Assembly (NCBI GenBank): GCA_950097145.1
Contig: CATNCF010000003.1
Span: 82,894 to 146,893, forward strand
Source of the DNA: an uncultured Lachnospiraceae bacterium
GTDB taxonomy: Bacteria; Bacillota; Clostridia; Lachnospirales; Lachnospiraceae
Direction: 5' to 3'
Length of the DNA: 64,000 bases
Shown here: positions 16,801 through 26,137 of the stretch, in pieces
How positions within the stretch are numbered: position 1 is the stretch's first letter
Layout: every line of letters begins with the position of its first letter
Made by a program: the position numbers and the translations under genes
The notes under the pieces: generated by a model
The model's input: the letters and a program-made list of their open reading frames with translations, nothing else
Database searches by the model: none
Told to the model about the DNA's origin: nothing

Positions 16801-17382
16801 AAATGGCGGAAAAATATAACCAGGCTTACCACAGATTTCCAGCTTGAAGAGGAGAGCGGCCAGACACGGGTAAAAGAGGGAGAAACCGCAATGGTAGGCG
16901 GAATGATTGTGGATAAGACCATGAAATATACCAGACAGAATCAGGCTATGGCGTTTATCACCTTAGAAGATCTGGTGGGCACTCTGGAAATCGTTATTTT
17001 TCCAAAAAGTTATGAGAAAAACAGCCGTCTTTTAAATGTGGATGAGAAAGTATTTGTCCGGGGCAGGGTACAGACGGAGGATGAGAAAAATGCAAAACTG
17101 ATCTGTGAGAAGATTTATTCCTTTGATGACACAAAAAGAGAATTGTGGCTGCAGTTTCCAACCCGGGAGGCCTATGCCCAGCAGGAAGATGAAATTTTTG
17201 AACTGCTTCGGGAAAGCGATGGCAGAGACGGCATCGTGATTTATATTTCCAGTGGGAAACAGATGAAACGCCTGCCCCCCAGCAGAAATATTTCTGCCCG
17301 GCCGGAACTTATCAGCAGATTGACGGAGGCTTTGGGAGAAAATAACGTAAAACTTGTAGAAAAGAGTATTGAAAATCTATGA
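13843..17382 (+). CDS. dnaE: DNA polymerase III subunit alpha
   Basis: The DnaE-type replicative polymerase, 1179 residues, a normal length. Domains in order: PHP domain (HLHVHTEYSLLDG at residues 4-16), polymerase core with the palm motif PGRGSAAGSLVSY and the catalytic aspartates in PDIDIDFCVERRQEVIDY, the fingers and thumb, a helix-hairpin-helix region, and an OB fold near the end (GMIVDKTMKYTRQNQAMAFI). In Firmicutes DnaE works beside PolC, which is not in this window. The ATG at 13843 has TGGAGG 8 bp upstream. A longer frame opens inside the ABC ATPase gene, but the PHP motif must lie at the extreme N-terminus, so the short form is right. The pfkA gene follows after 67 bp without a terminator. 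Confidence 0.97.
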   Translation: MSFAHLHVHTEYSLLDGSNKIKEYVSRVKELGMDAAAITDHGVMYGVIDFYRAAKEAGVKPILGCEVYVAPGSRFDREKVEGEDRYFHLILLAENHTGYQNLMKIVSRGFTEGYYYRPRVDREVLETYHEGLIVLSACLAGEVQKLLLRGAYEEAKEAALWHDRTFGHGNYFLELQDHGLMEQQQVNQQLMRLSQDTGIELVATNDVHYTYETDVDSHDILLCIQTGKKLSDENRMRYEGGQYFVKSEEEMRALFPYAQQALDNTQKIAERCNVEIEFGVTKLPKYDVPEGYSSWEYLKKLCHQGLERRYPQENGTVKIPGREEPLKMEELKEKLQYELDIINQMGYVDYFLIVWDFIHFARENGITVGPGRGSAAGSLVSYTLEITNIDPIRYNLIFERFLNPERVTMPDIDIDFCVERRQEVIDYVSEKYGKDRVVQIVTFGTMAARGVIRDVGRVMDLPYAFVDNIAKQIPTELGITIDKALKMNPELRNSYENEESVHRLIDMSKRLEGLPRHTSMHAAGVVISSEAVDEFVPLSRGSDGAITTQFTMTTLEELGLLKMDFLGLRNLTVIQNAVNLIHTSQKEADPGITEEKLLDIDQIDFDDKAVLASLGTGRTDGVFQLESAGMKNFMKELKPQSLEDIIAGISLYRPGPMDFIPAYIRGKNNHQAVTYDCPQLEPILEPTYGCIVYQEQVMQIVRDLAGYTLGRSDLVRRAMSKKKASVMEQERKNFIYGNPEEGVPGCISNGISEQVANKIFDDMTDFAKYAFNKSHAAAYAVVAYQTAFLKYYYPLEYMAALMSSVMDHVGKISEYIFTCRQMGIAVLPPSINEGESGFSVSAHGIRYGLSAIKSVSHTFIEKLCEERNERGRFKSLKDFLTRMAEREINKRMVENLIKAGALDHLGATRKQSMMVYAGIMEDITQDKKNTMAGQITLFDLVGEEEKADFEVKLPDVGEYSKEVYLGFEKEVLGVYISGHPLEEYEEKWRKNITRLTTDFQLEEESGQTRVKEGETAMVGGMIVDKTMKYTRQNQAMAFITLEDLVGTLEIVIFPKSYEKNSRLLNVDEKVFVRGRVQTEDEKNAKLICEKIYSFDDTKRELWLQFPTREAYAQQEDEIFELLRESDGRDGIVIYISSGKQMKRLPPSRNISARPELISRLTEALGENNVKLVEKSIENL

Positions 17383-17449
17383 AAAACAGATTAGAATGTA
17401 ATAGATTAGACAAATGATGTGAAAAATAGAATGACAGGAGGGACATGTT

Positions 17450-18424
17450 ATGGCGAAAGAGATTCAGACAATTGGCGTACTCACCAGCGGTGGCGACGCG
17501 CCGGGAATGAACGCTGCCATCCGTGCTGTTGTGCGGCAGGCAATTGTAAAGGGCAAGAACGTAAAAGGAATTAAGAGAGGTTATGCAGGCCTGCTTCAGG
17601 AAGAAATTATAGATATGCGGGCAAATGATGTTTCCGATATTATTCAGAGAGGCGGGACCATTCTGCAGACGGCAAGGTGCAAAGAATTTACCACAGAAGA
17701 AGGACAGCAGATGGGAGCGGAGATCTGCAGAAAACATGGGATTGACGGTGTGATTGTCATTGGAGGAGACGGTTCCTTTAAGGGAGCGCAGAAGCTTGCT
17801 TCACTGGGCATCAATACCATTGGCATTCCGGGAACGATTGATTTGGATATTGCCTGTACAGAGTATACCATCGGATTTGATACGGCAGTAAATACGGCTA
17901 TGGAAGCCATTGACAAGGTACGCGACACATCCACTTCTCATGAACGATGCTCTATTATTGAGGTTATGGGCCGGGGCGCCGGATATATTGCACTGTGGTG
18001 CGGCATTGCCAATGGCGCTGAGGATATTCTCCTTCCAGAGAAATATAACTATGATGAACAGTCTTTGGTGAATAACATTATTGCCAATAAGAAGAAGGGT
18101 AAGAAACATCATATTATTGTCAATGCAGAAGGTATCGGCCATTCGGCAAGTATGGCGAAGCGTATTGAGTCAGCTACGGGAGTGGAAACCCGTGCAACTA
18201 TTTTAGGACATATGCAGCGCGGCGGCAGCCCCACTTGCAAGGACCGTGTCTATGCATCCACCATGGGCGCCTATGCAGTGGATCTGCTCTGTAAGGGCAA
18301 GTCCAACCGTGTGGTAGGCTACCGCGATGGAGAATATGTGGATTTTGATATTGACGAGGCTCTTGCAATGCAGAAGGATATTTCCAGTTACCAGTTTGAA
18401 ATCTGCAGGAATCTGAGTTTGTAA
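17450..18424 (+). CDS. pfkA: ATP-dependent 6-phosphofructokinase
   Basis: Phosphorylates fructose 6-phosphate to fructose 1,6-bisphosphate in glycolysis, 324 residues. The N-terminal TSGGDAPGMNAAIRAVVR binds nucleotide. The second motif GGDGS has glycine where pyrophosphate-dependent enzymes carry aspartate, so ATP is the expected donor. The active-site loop reads PGTIDLDIACTEYTIGF: the catalytic aspartate is kept, but the usual Asn of GTIDND is replaced by Leu. The RNA-like sugar-binding stretch GHMQRGGSP is intact. Binding site GGAGGG lies 8 bp before the ATG. The order dnaE-pfkA is common in Clostridia. A methyltransferase gene follows after 11 bp. Confidence 0.96.
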   Translation: MAKEIQTIGVLTSGGDAPGMNAAIRAVVRQAIVKGKNVKGIKRGYAGLLQEEIIDMRANDVSDIIQRGGTILQTARCKEFTTEEGQQMGAEICRKHGIDGVIVIGGDGSFKGAQKLASLGINTIGIPGTIDLDIACTEYTIGFDTAVNTAMEAIDKVRDTSTSHERCSIIEVMGRGAGYIALWCGIANGAEDILLPEKYNYDEQSLVNNIIANKKKGKKHHIIVNAEGIGHSASMAKRIESATGVETRATILGHMQRGGSPTCKDRVYASTMGAYAVDLLCKGKSNRVVGYRDGEYVDFDIDEALAMQKDISSYQFEICRNLSL

Positions 18425-18435
18425 GGAGTACAGGT

Positions 18436-19230
18436 ATGATTACAAGTTCTTCCAATCCACAGATGAAAAATATTATGCAGCTCAATAAAAAGGCAAAAAC
18501 CCGCTATGAACAGCGGGTTTTTGTGGTGGAAGGAATCAAAATGCAGCAGGAACTACCCAGAGAACAGATTCAGGCAACGTATGTATCTCAGGGCTTTTTG
18601 CAGGAGGCCAGGAATTGTTCCTGCCTGGAAGGATGTTCTTATGAAGTGGTAGCAGACCGTGTGTTTCAGGGGATCTGTGATACGAAAACGCCCCAGGGAA
18701 TCCTGTCTTTGGTAAAGATGCCGGAATATACCCTGGATGATCTGCTGGGGAAACATGCCCATCTGCTGATCTTAGAAGATATCCAGGACCCCGGCAACTT
18801 GGGAACTATGCTGCGCACTGGGGAAGGCGCAGGCATTACGGGCGTTATTATGAGTAAGGCCACGGTGGATATTTTCCATCCTAAAGTGATTCGTTCTACC
18901 ATGGGTTCTCTGTTTCGGGTGCCTTTTTATATTGCCGAAGATTTGCCACAGACTATCCATGCCATTAAGAAGCAGGGAATTGCTGTTTATGCAGCGCATT
19001 TAAAAGGCACGCTGGCCTATGATAGGCCGGATTATACTGATTCCTGCGGGTTTCTCATAGGAAATGAGGGAAACGGCCTGAGCAGGGAAAGTTCTGCGCT
19101 GGCAGATACGTTGATCCGAATTCCTATGGAAGGAAACGTAGAATCCCTCAACGCTGCCATAGCGGCAGCCCTTCTGATGTTTGAGGTAAAAAGGCAGCGC
19201 AGTTTATTCTTCAATCACATGGATTTCTAA
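18436..19230 (+). CDS. TrmH/SpoU-family RNA 2'-O-methyltransferase
   Basis: An S-adenosylmethionine-dependent RNA ribose methyltransferase of the SPOUT class, 264 residues. An N-terminal substrate-binding domain (residues 1-100; TSSSNPQMKNIMQLNKKAK is the typical start) precedes the knotted catalytic domain with its three motifs: LEDIQDPGNLGTMLRTGEGA, FLIGNEGNGLSRES and IPMEGNVESLNAAIAAALL. It resembles YsgA/RlmB-like proteins that act on 23S rRNA, but the modified base cannot be told from sequence. It follows pfkA by 11 bp and is probably cotranscribed. Its 3' end overlaps the convergent 86-residue gene by 27 bp. Confidence 0.93.
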   Translation: MITSSSNPQMKNIMQLNKKAKTRYEQRVFVVEGIKMQQELPREQIQATYVSQGFLQEARNCSCLEGCSYEVVADRVFQGICDTKTPQGILSLVKMPEYTLDDLLGKHAHLLILEDIQDPGNLGTMLRTGEGAGITGVIMSKATVDIFHPKVIRSTMGSLFRVPFYIAEDLPQTIHAIKKQGIAVYAAHLKGTLAYDRPDYTDSCGFLIGNEGNGLSRESSALADTLIRIPMEGNVESLNAAIAAALLMFEVKRQRSLFFNHMDF

Positions 19231-19464
19231 GAAATCAAAATCAATGTCGTCCACAAAATTGTCCTGATAAAACCGGGCTTTGGCATGGCGTTTGAATTCT
19301 GATACCGTGGCATCCAGCCAGAGCGGTTTGCTCAGATCAAATTCATAACAAACCTGCTCCAGGGCATGGAATATTTTGTGGGTGCGGGTGTCGTCACTGT
19401 CATCCGTGATTACAGTGTCCCGCAAAAGATGATTGTCTTTAAAAATTTTAAACCAGATCCGCAT
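19204..19464 (-). CDS. conserved protein of unknown function (86 aa)
   Basis: A small acidic cytoplasmic protein with no signal peptide or membrane segment. I recognise it as a conserved Lachnospiraceae hypothetical rather than a named family. Aromatic and acidic motifs (MRIWFKIFKDNHLLRDTVI, then TRTHKIFHALEQVCYEFDL and FDFLEIHVIEE) are evenly spread, which suggests a compact alpha/beta fold. The start has a reasonable AAAGGA site upstream. It is convergent with, and overlaps by 27 bp, the SpoU methyltransferase gene. No function can be inferred. Confidence 0.75.
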   Translation of the reverse strand: MRIWFKIFKDNHLLRDTVITDDSDDTRTHKIFHALEQVCYEFDLSKPLWLDATVSEFKRHAKARFYQDNFVDDIDFDFLEIHVIEE

Positions 19465-19514
19465 GGTTAGTCCTTTCTGGGAGATGTTTGTAATATGTTA
19501 TTTCACTATATTAG

Positions 19515-21074
<1,560 letters not shown>

Positions 21075-21079
21075 AATGC

Positions 21080-22516
21080 ATGTACGACGTTGTGATTATA
21101 GGGGCAGGCGTGTCAGGGTGCGCTGTGGCAAGAGAGCTTGCCAGATATCAATTGAATATCTGTGTGGCAGAGAAAGAAGAGGATGTGTGCTGCGGAACTT
21201 CTAAGGCAAACAGCGCCATCGTCCATGCAGGCTTTGATGCCGAGAGCGGTTCCCTTATGGCGAGACTAAATGTGGAAGGGAATGAGATGATGGAAGGGCT
21301 TTCCAGGGAATTGGATTTTCCATTCCGGCGAAATGGTTCTCTGGTAATCTGTCTGCGGGAAGAAGAAAAACCAGAATTAGAAACGCTGTACCAGCGGGGA
21401 TTAAAAAACGGCGTAAAGGGTTTAAGGATTATCGGGAGAGAAGAACTGAACACGCTGGAACCGAATAGTTCGGATGAGGCCATAGGGGCTTTGTATGCAC
21501 CAACCGGGGGAATTGTATGTCCCTTCGCCATGAATTTTGCATTTGCAGAAAATGCCGCAGAAAACGGCGTAAAGTTTCAGTTTGATACAAAAGTAACTGG
21601 TTTTCAAAGAACGGATAATGATTGGATCATTCAGACAAACCAAGGGGAGCTTAAGAGCAGATACGTGGTCAATGCAGCAGGCGTTTATGCAGACAAAATT
21701 CATAATATGGTGAGTCCAAAGAAGCTTCATATCACGCCCCGCCGGGGAGAATACTGTCTTTTGGATCGTTCAGCGGAAGGTTTTGTGAAACATACTATTT
21801 TTCAGCTTCCAGGAAAGTTTGGAAAAGGGGTGCTGATTACGCCTACGATCCACGGAAATACGCTGATTGGCCCTACAGCGGAGGATATTGGGGACAGAGA
21901 AGGAACCAATACCACCCGGGCAGGGCTGGAAGAATTAATGTCAAGAGCTGGGAATACTGTAAAAGGGATTCCTTTGCGGGAAATTATAACTTCCTTTGCG
22001 GGACTGCGCGCCCACGAGGACGGTCATGAATTCTGTATTGGGGAAGCGGAAGGAGCGCCGGGATTTATTGACTGTGCCGGCATCGAATCTCCAGGGCTTA
22101 CTGCCGCGCCGGCAATCGGGAAACTTGTGGCGGAAATTATCAGGAAACTGGAACACCCATTGGAGAATCCAGATTTTACAGGAACCAGAAAGGGAATCTT
22201 AGACCCAAAGACTTTGAGTAAGGAACAGCATGCGGCGTTGATTCAGGAACATCCGGCTTATGGAAATATTGTCTGCCGCTGCGAGATGATTACAGAAGGA
22301 GAGATTCTGGATGCCGTTCACCGTCCCTTGGGAGCAAAATCTTTAGACGGTGTAAAACGCAGAACAAGAGCCGGGATGGGACGCTGCCAGGGGGGATTCT
22401 GCTCCCCGAAGGTTATGGAAATTCTGGCAGAAGAACGGAAACTGGAATATTCTGAAATTACAAAATCCGGTGGGAAATCCCAGATCATTGTGGGAACCAA
22501 CAAGGACAGACTATAG
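21080..22516 (+). CDS. FAD-dependent glycerol-3-phosphate dehydrogenase-like oxidoreductase with BFD-type [2Fe-2S] domain
   Basis: A probable anaerobic glycerol 3-phosphate oxidase/dehydrogenase subunit, 478 residues. The N-terminal FAD-binding Rossmann motif is VIIGAGVSGCAVARELARY, followed by a DAO-type substrate domain (GTSKANSAIVHAGFDAESGS). The last ~95 residues form a BFD-like [2Fe-2S] domain with CRC (in NIVCRCEMITEGEIL) and CQGGFC, four cysteines in the family spacing. It starts 5 bp after glpK, so it is surely cotranscribed. The fused Fe-S domain suggests that electrons pass to a partner, likely the next flavoprotein and the DUF1667 protein. It differs from aerobic GlpD, which lacks this tail. 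Confidence 0.9.
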   Translation: MYDVVIIGAGVSGCAVARELARYQLNICVAEKEEDVCCGTSKANSAIVHAGFDAESGSLMARLNVEGNEMMEGLSRELDFPFRRNGSLVICLREEEKPELETLYQRGLKNGVKGLRIIGREELNTLEPNSSDEAIGALYAPTGGIVCPFAMNFAFAENAAENGVKFQFDTKVTGFQRTDNDWIIQTNQGELKSRYVVNAAGVYADKIHNMVSPKKLHITPRRGEYCLLDRSAEGFVKHTIFQLPGKFGKGVLITPTIHGNTLIGPTAEDIGDREGTNTTRAGLEELMSRAGNTVKGIPLREIITSFAGLRAHEDGHEFCIGEAEGAPGFIDCAGIESPGLTAAPAIGKLVAEIIRKLEHPLENPDFTGTRKGILDPKTLSKEQHAALIQEHPAYGNIVCRCEMITEGEILDAVHRPLGAKSLDGVKRRTRAGMGRCQGGFCSPKVMEILAEERKLEYSEITKSGGKSQIIVGTNKDRL

Positions 22517-22530
22517 ATAGAGGGAAAAAC

Positions 22531-23796
22531 ATGTTAAAGTATGAGATTGTAATTGTGGGAGGAGGTCCTGCCGGGCTGGCTGCAGCCATAGCGGCAAAGG
22601 AGCATGGAGCGGCGTCCATTCTGGTGCTGGAAAGAGATGGAGAACTGGGAGGAATTTTGAATCAGTGCATTCATAATGGATTTGGGCTTCATACTTTTAA
22701 GGAAGAACTGACAGGGCCAGAATATGCTGCAAGATTTATTGACAGGCTGTTTCAGGCTGGCATTACATACAAATTAAATACTATGGTGATGGACATTTCT
22801 GCTGATAAGGTAGTAACGGCCATAAACCGTGAAGATGGTATGATAGAGATCCATGCCCGCGCCGTGATCCTTGCCATGGGATGCAGGGAACGTTCCCGGG
22901 GAGCCTTGAATATCCCGGGATTTCGCCCGGCAGGGGTATTTTCTGCCGGAACGGCGCAGCGCCTGGTAAATATAGAAGGCTGTCTGCCAGGGAGGAAAAT
23001 CGTGATTCTGGGATCTGGTGATATCGGGCTTATTATGGCAAGGAGAATGGCTTTGGAGGGGGCCAGGGTGCAGGTAGTGGCCGAGCTGCTCCCCTATTCC
23101 AGCGGATTAAAGCGAAATATTGTACAGTGCCTGGATGATTTCGGCATTCCCCTGAAACTAAGGCATACCGTTGTAAATATTCATGGGAAAAAGCGGGTGG
23201 AAGGCGTTACCATTGCCCAGGTAGATGAGAGACAAAAACCCATTTCGGGCTCAGAAATATATTATGAATGTGATACGCTGCTTTTGTCCTGCGGTCTGAT
23301 TCCGGAAAATGAATTATCAAAGACTCTGGGCGTTCAGTTAAATCCGGTGACTTCCGGGCCACTGGTAAATGAGTGCCTGGAAACCAGCGTAGAAGGCATA
23401 TTTGCCTGTGGAAATGTGCTCCATGTCCATGATTTAGTAGATTTTGTTTCCCAGGAAGCTGCAGCGGCAGGAACATATGCGGCTTCGTATATAAAAAATA
23501 GCACGGGACATGAGAAATCCAGAGATATTCCAATCTCGGCAGAATCAGGCGTGCGCTACACAGTGCCAAATACCGTTCATCCACAGCGGATGGAAGAGAA
23601 ACTGACGGTGCGTTTCCGGGTGGGAGATGTATATAAAAATTGTTATGTATCTGTTTATGTGGATGAAAAGCGGCTCATTCACAGGAAAAAACAAGTAATG
23701 GCGCCGGGAGAAATGGAAGAAGTGATACTGAACAAGGAGGAATTGGAGGCGTATCCGGGTATGTCAAAGATTACTGTGAAACTGGAGGAGGATTGA
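22531..23796 (+). CDS. FAD/NAD(P)-dependent oxidoreductase of the glycerol operon
   Basis: A 421-residue pyridine-nucleotide-disulfide-type flavoprotein. The N-terminal FAD motif is IVIVGGGPAGLAAAIAAKEH and a second nucleotide-binding motif, KIVILGSGDIGLIMARRM, sits near residue 155. The redox-active CxxxxC pair of classic disulfide reductases is absent; CIHNGFG near residue 47 is what this subfamily has instead. The segment FACGNVLHVHDLVDFVSQEA is the typical C-terminal FAD contact. Lying 14 bp after the dehydrogenase gene, it probably moves electrons between its partner's Fe-S centre and NAD(P). The exact acceptor is unknown. Confidence 0.88.
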   Translation: MLKYEIVIVGGGPAGLAAAIAAKEHGAASILVLERDGELGGILNQCIHNGFGLHTFKEELTGPEYAARFIDRLFQAGITYKLNTMVMDISADKVVTAINREDGMIEIHARAVILAMGCRERSRGALNIPGFRPAGVFSAGTAQRLVNIEGCLPGRKIVILGSGDIGLIMARRMALEGARVQVVAELLPYSSGLKRNIVQCLDDFGIPLKLRHTVVNIHGKKRVEGVTIAQVDERQKPISGSEIYYECDTLLLSCGLIPENELSKTLGVQLNPVTSGPLVNECLETSVEGIFACGNVLHVHDLVDFVSQEAAAAGTYAASYIKNSTGHEKSRDIPISAESGVRYTVPNTVHPQRMEEKLTVRFRVGDVYKNCYVSVYVDEKRLIHRKKQVMAPGEMEEVILNKEELEAYPGMSKITVKLEED

Positions 23797-23800
23797 GAGC

Positions 23801-24169
23801 ATGGAAGTGAGGGAATTAATTTGCATCGGCTGTCCTATGGGCTGTCCTTTAAAGGTGGAACTGGTACAGGGACAGGCTCTTAAGGTTACTGGAAATAACT
23901 GCGGGAGGGGGGAGGCATATGCAAAGAAAGAAGTAAGCCATCCTGCCAGAATTGTTACAAGCTCTGTGAAGGTAGAGGGCGGAACCCAGAAGGTGGTTTC
24001 GGTTAAGACAAAAGAAGATATCCCCAAAGAAAAAATATTTGATGTGATAAAGTGCCTGAAAGATATAAAAGTACAGGCACCGGTTCATATTGGAGACGTG
24101 GTTGTCAGGAATGCAGCAGGCACTGGCGTGGATATCGTGGCTACCCGGACAGTCACCACAGGCCCTTAA
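23801..24169 (+). CDS. DUF1667 protein, cysteine-rich partner of the glycerol oxidation module
   Basis: A 122-residue soluble protein with an N-terminal metal or Fe-S site, CIGCPMGCPL plus a fourth cysteine in NNCGRGEAY (CxxCxxxC...C pattern). This is the DUF1667 family, which typically sits as the last gene behind the two flavoproteins seen here. The rest is a small alpha/beta domain (IPKEKIFDVIKCLKDIKVQA). It starts 4 bp after the upstream gene, so the four genes form one transcript. Electron transfer within a three-subunit complex is likely; direct evidence is lacking. Confidence 0.9.
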   Translation: MEVRELICIGCPMGCPLKVELVQGQALKVTGNNCGRGEAYAKKEVSHPARIVTSSVKVEGGTQKVVSVKTKEDIPKEKIFDVIKCLKDIKVQAPVHIGDVVVRNAAGTGVDIVATRTVTTGP

Positions 24170-24233
24170 AAGCATATGATAATGCAGAGGGATTTTTTTC
24201 ATATCCCTGATTACATAATCCGGGAGGAAGATT

Positions 24234-24479
24234 ATGCGTCTGTGTGAACTGAGAGAAAAAGAGGTTATCAACGTCTGCAACTGTAAATGTCTGGGCTTTG
24301 TGGCCGATATTGACATTGATGTGTGTACGGGAATGGTGCTGGCATTGATTATTCCTGGCTGCGGAAAAGTCTGGGGGATTTTTGGCAGGGGAGGCGAAAT
24401 GGTGATTCCCTGGAAACAGGTGGTGAGGATTGGGCCGGATATTATTCTGGTGGAGATTCCAGAACCGGAGCATAAATAA
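24234..24479 (+). CDS. YlmC/YmxH-family sporulation-associated PRC-barrel protein
   Basis: A small 81-residue PRC-barrel protein. The start MRLCELREKEVINVCNCKCL and the stretch GFVADIDIDVCTG are characteristic of the YlmC/YmxH family, which is conserved in spore formers and expressed during sporulation in Bacillus; its biochemical role is unknown. The ribosome binding site GGGAGG is 6 bp from the ATG. It lies alone between the glycerol operon and nrdR, followed by a short hairpin. Confidence 0.88.
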   Translation: MRLCELREKEVINVCNCKCLGFVADIDIDVCTGMVLALIIPGCGKVWGIFGRGGEMVIPWKQVVRIGPDIILVEIPEPEHK

Positions 24480-24499
24480 GAAAAGCCACCAAGCTTTTC
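24480..24499 (+). terminator. short hairpin after the YlmC/YmxH gene
   Basis: GAAAAGC-CACCAA-GCTTTTC is a perfect 7-bp stem with a 6-nt loop directly at the stop codon. The T run is part of the right arm only, so termination may be weak. Confidence 0.4.
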
Positions 24500-24546
24500 T
24501 ATCACACAATGGCTGCCGCTATTTTACCAGATTCCATAAAAATACT

Positions 24547-24574
24547 TTGCTTTTCTACAGAAATATGCTAGTAT
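24547..24574 (+). promoter_or_regulatory. predicted sigma-A promoter of nrdR
   Basis: TTGCTT (24547-24552) and TAGTAT (24569-24574) are 16 bp apart, about 43 bp upstream of the nrdR start. Confidence 0.4.
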
Positions 24575-24617
24575 AAGGACAAAGTAGTTTCAATACCTGT
24601 ACCAAGGAGGAATTTCT

Positions 24618-25070
24618 ATGAAATGCCCATTTTGCAGCAGCGATAATACCAGAGTCATTGATTCCAGGCCCGCCGATGATAATAATTCCATTCGCAGGCG
24701 CAGGCTCTGCGATGAATGCGGGAAACGTTTTACCACGTATGAGAAGGTGGAGACAATTCCTTTGATTGTTATCAAAAAAGATAACAACAGAGAGCAGTAT
24801 GACCGGGCAAAGCTGGAAGCAGGCATCCTGCGGGCATGTCATAAACGCCCGGTATCTGCGGCGCAGATTGACCAGTTCGTAGATGAGGTTGAAGTTGATA
24901 TTTTTAATAAAGAAGACAGAGAAATATTAAGTTCAAAGATCGGAGAGATTGTCATGAACCGCCTCCAGGCATTAGATCCGGTGGCGTATGTCCGTTTTGC
25001 GTCTGTGTACCGGGAATTTAAGGATGTCAATACCTTTATGGATGAATTGAAAAAAATACTGGACAATTAA
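24618..25070 (+). CDS. nrdR: transcriptional repressor NrdR
   Basis: A nucleotide-sensing repressor of ribonucleotide reductase genes, 150 residues. The N-terminal zinc ribbon has the four cysteines CPFC and CDECG, followed by the ATP-cone (KKDNNREQYDRAKLEAGIL) that senses ATP/dATP. The binding site AGGAGG lies 8 bp before the start. No nrd genes or clear NrdR boxes are in this window, so it acts at a distance. It is followed at short distance by the YqeG-like phosphatase, rpiB and efp, likely as loose operon members. Confidence 0.97.
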   Translation: MKCPFCSSDNTRVIDSRPADDNNSIRRRRLCDECGKRFTTYEKVETIPLIVIKKDNNREQYDRAKLEAGILRACHKRPVSAAQIDQFVDEVEVDIFNKEDREILSSKIGEIVMNRLQALDPVAYVRFASVYREFKDVNTFMDELKKILDN

Positions 25071-25097
25071 AAATATTTGATTCAGGAGATTAAGAAG

Positions 25098-25592
25098 ATG
25101 CTGGAAAATTTTTATCCGGATGAATATCTGGATTCAGCCTATCAGATCGAGTTTGACCACTTATACCGGGAAGGCTACCGGGGAATTATTTTTGACGTGG
25201 ATAATACGCTGGTGCCCCATGGGGCGCCGGCGGATGAACGTGCCAAACGGTTGTTTACATATTTGAAAGAGCTGGGTTATGGGTGCTGTCTCTTGTCAAA
25301 TAACAAGGAGCCAAGGGTAAAAATGTTCAATGACGTGGTACAGGTGCAGTACATTTTTAAGGCGGGAAAGCCTAACAGATCTGGCTATGAGCGCGCGATG
25401 GAACTGATGGGAACCAATCGGAAAAATACTTTATTTGTGGGAGATCAGATATTTACAGACGTATATGGCGCCAACCGCGCCGGAATTCACACCATATTAA
25501 CGAAGCCGATTCATCCCAAAGAGGAGATTCAGATTGTATTAAAGCGTTATCTGGAAAAAGTGGTATTATTTTTTTATAACAGAAGGAAATAA
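25098..25592 (+). CDS. YqeG-family HAD-IIIA phosphatase
   Basis: A 164-residue cytoplasmic haloacid dehalogenase-type phosphatase. Motif I is FDVDNTLVPHG with the nucleophilic aspartate, motif II is LLSNN, the motif III lysine is in KAGKP and motif IV is GDQIFTDVYG. All catalytic residues are present. In Bacillus the yqeG gene sits beside yqeH and aroE; the substrate is not well established. I prefer the ATG at 25098, which has GGAG 9 bp upstream, over a TTG at 25077. It lies 27 bp after nrdR. Confidence 0.9.
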   Translation: MLENFYPDEYLDSAYQIEFDHLYREGYRGIIFDVDNTLVPHGAPADERAKRLFTYLKELGYGCCLLSNNKEPRVKMFNDVVQVQYIFKAGKPNRSGYERAMELMGTNRKNTLFVGDQIFTDVYGANRAGIHTILTKPIHPKEEIQIVLKRYLEKVVLFFYNRRK

Positions 25593-25623
25593 CAGATCGA
25601 AAAAGAAAATGGAGGAAGAAGAG

Positions 25624-26067
25624 ATGAGAGTAGCAATTGGGAACGATCATACAGCAGTGGACTTGAAAAATGAAGTAATGGATTATGTAAAAAGCCTGGG
25701 GCATGAGGTGGTAAACTTGGGGACAGACAGCTCAGAGAGCTGCCATTATCCAGTCTACGGAGAAAAAGTGGGACAGGCAGTGGCAGCAGGGGAAGCGGAC
25801 TGCGGAATCCTGATCTGCGGGACAGGCGTAGGCATTTCTCTTGCAGCCAATAAGATAAAGGGCATACGCTGCGGAGTATGCTCTGATACTACCACAGCAC
25901 ATTTAATCAAGGAACATAATAACGCCAATATCATTGCTTTTGGTGCAAGAATTGTTGGAAACGAGCAGGCGAAGGATATTGTGAAATCATACTTGGAAGC
26001 AGAATTTATGGGAGGAAGGCACCAGACTCGAATTGACATGATTCATGAGATTGAAGAAAAAGGTTGA
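25624..26067 (+). CDS. rpiB: ribose 5-phosphate isomerase B
   Basis: Interconverts ribose 5-phosphate and ribulose 5-phosphate in the pentose phosphate pathway, 147 residues. The N-terminal substrate motif is RVAIGNDHTAVDLKNEV, and the active-site loop GILICGTGVGISLAANK contains the catalytic cysteine. The conserved SDTTTAHLIKEHNNANI follows. The ATG at 25624 has GGAGG 9 bp upstream; an earlier start would begin inside that site. RpiB proteins can also act on allose 6-phosphate or related sugars, but the housekeeping context supports the pentose role. It would process pentoses entering through the xylulokinase operon. Confidence 0.93.
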   Translation: MRVAIGNDHTAVDLKNEVMDYVKSLGHEVVNLGTDSSESCHYPVYGEKVGQAVAAGEADCGILICGTGVGISLAANKIKGIRCGVCSDTTTAHLIKEHNNANIIAFGARIVGNEQAKDIVKSYLEAEFMGGRHQTRIDMIHEIEEKG

Positions 26068-26137
26068 AAATTCTTCCATTATAGTATAAAATAAAAAAGT
26101 ATGCGGGCTTTGGCCATAGTTTAAGGAGGAAGTTTGA

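Noticed and set aside
17450..18424. Pyrophosphate-dependent phosphofructokinase
   Set aside because: The nucleotide motif is GGDGS with Gly at the discriminating position, as in ATP-dependent enzymes.
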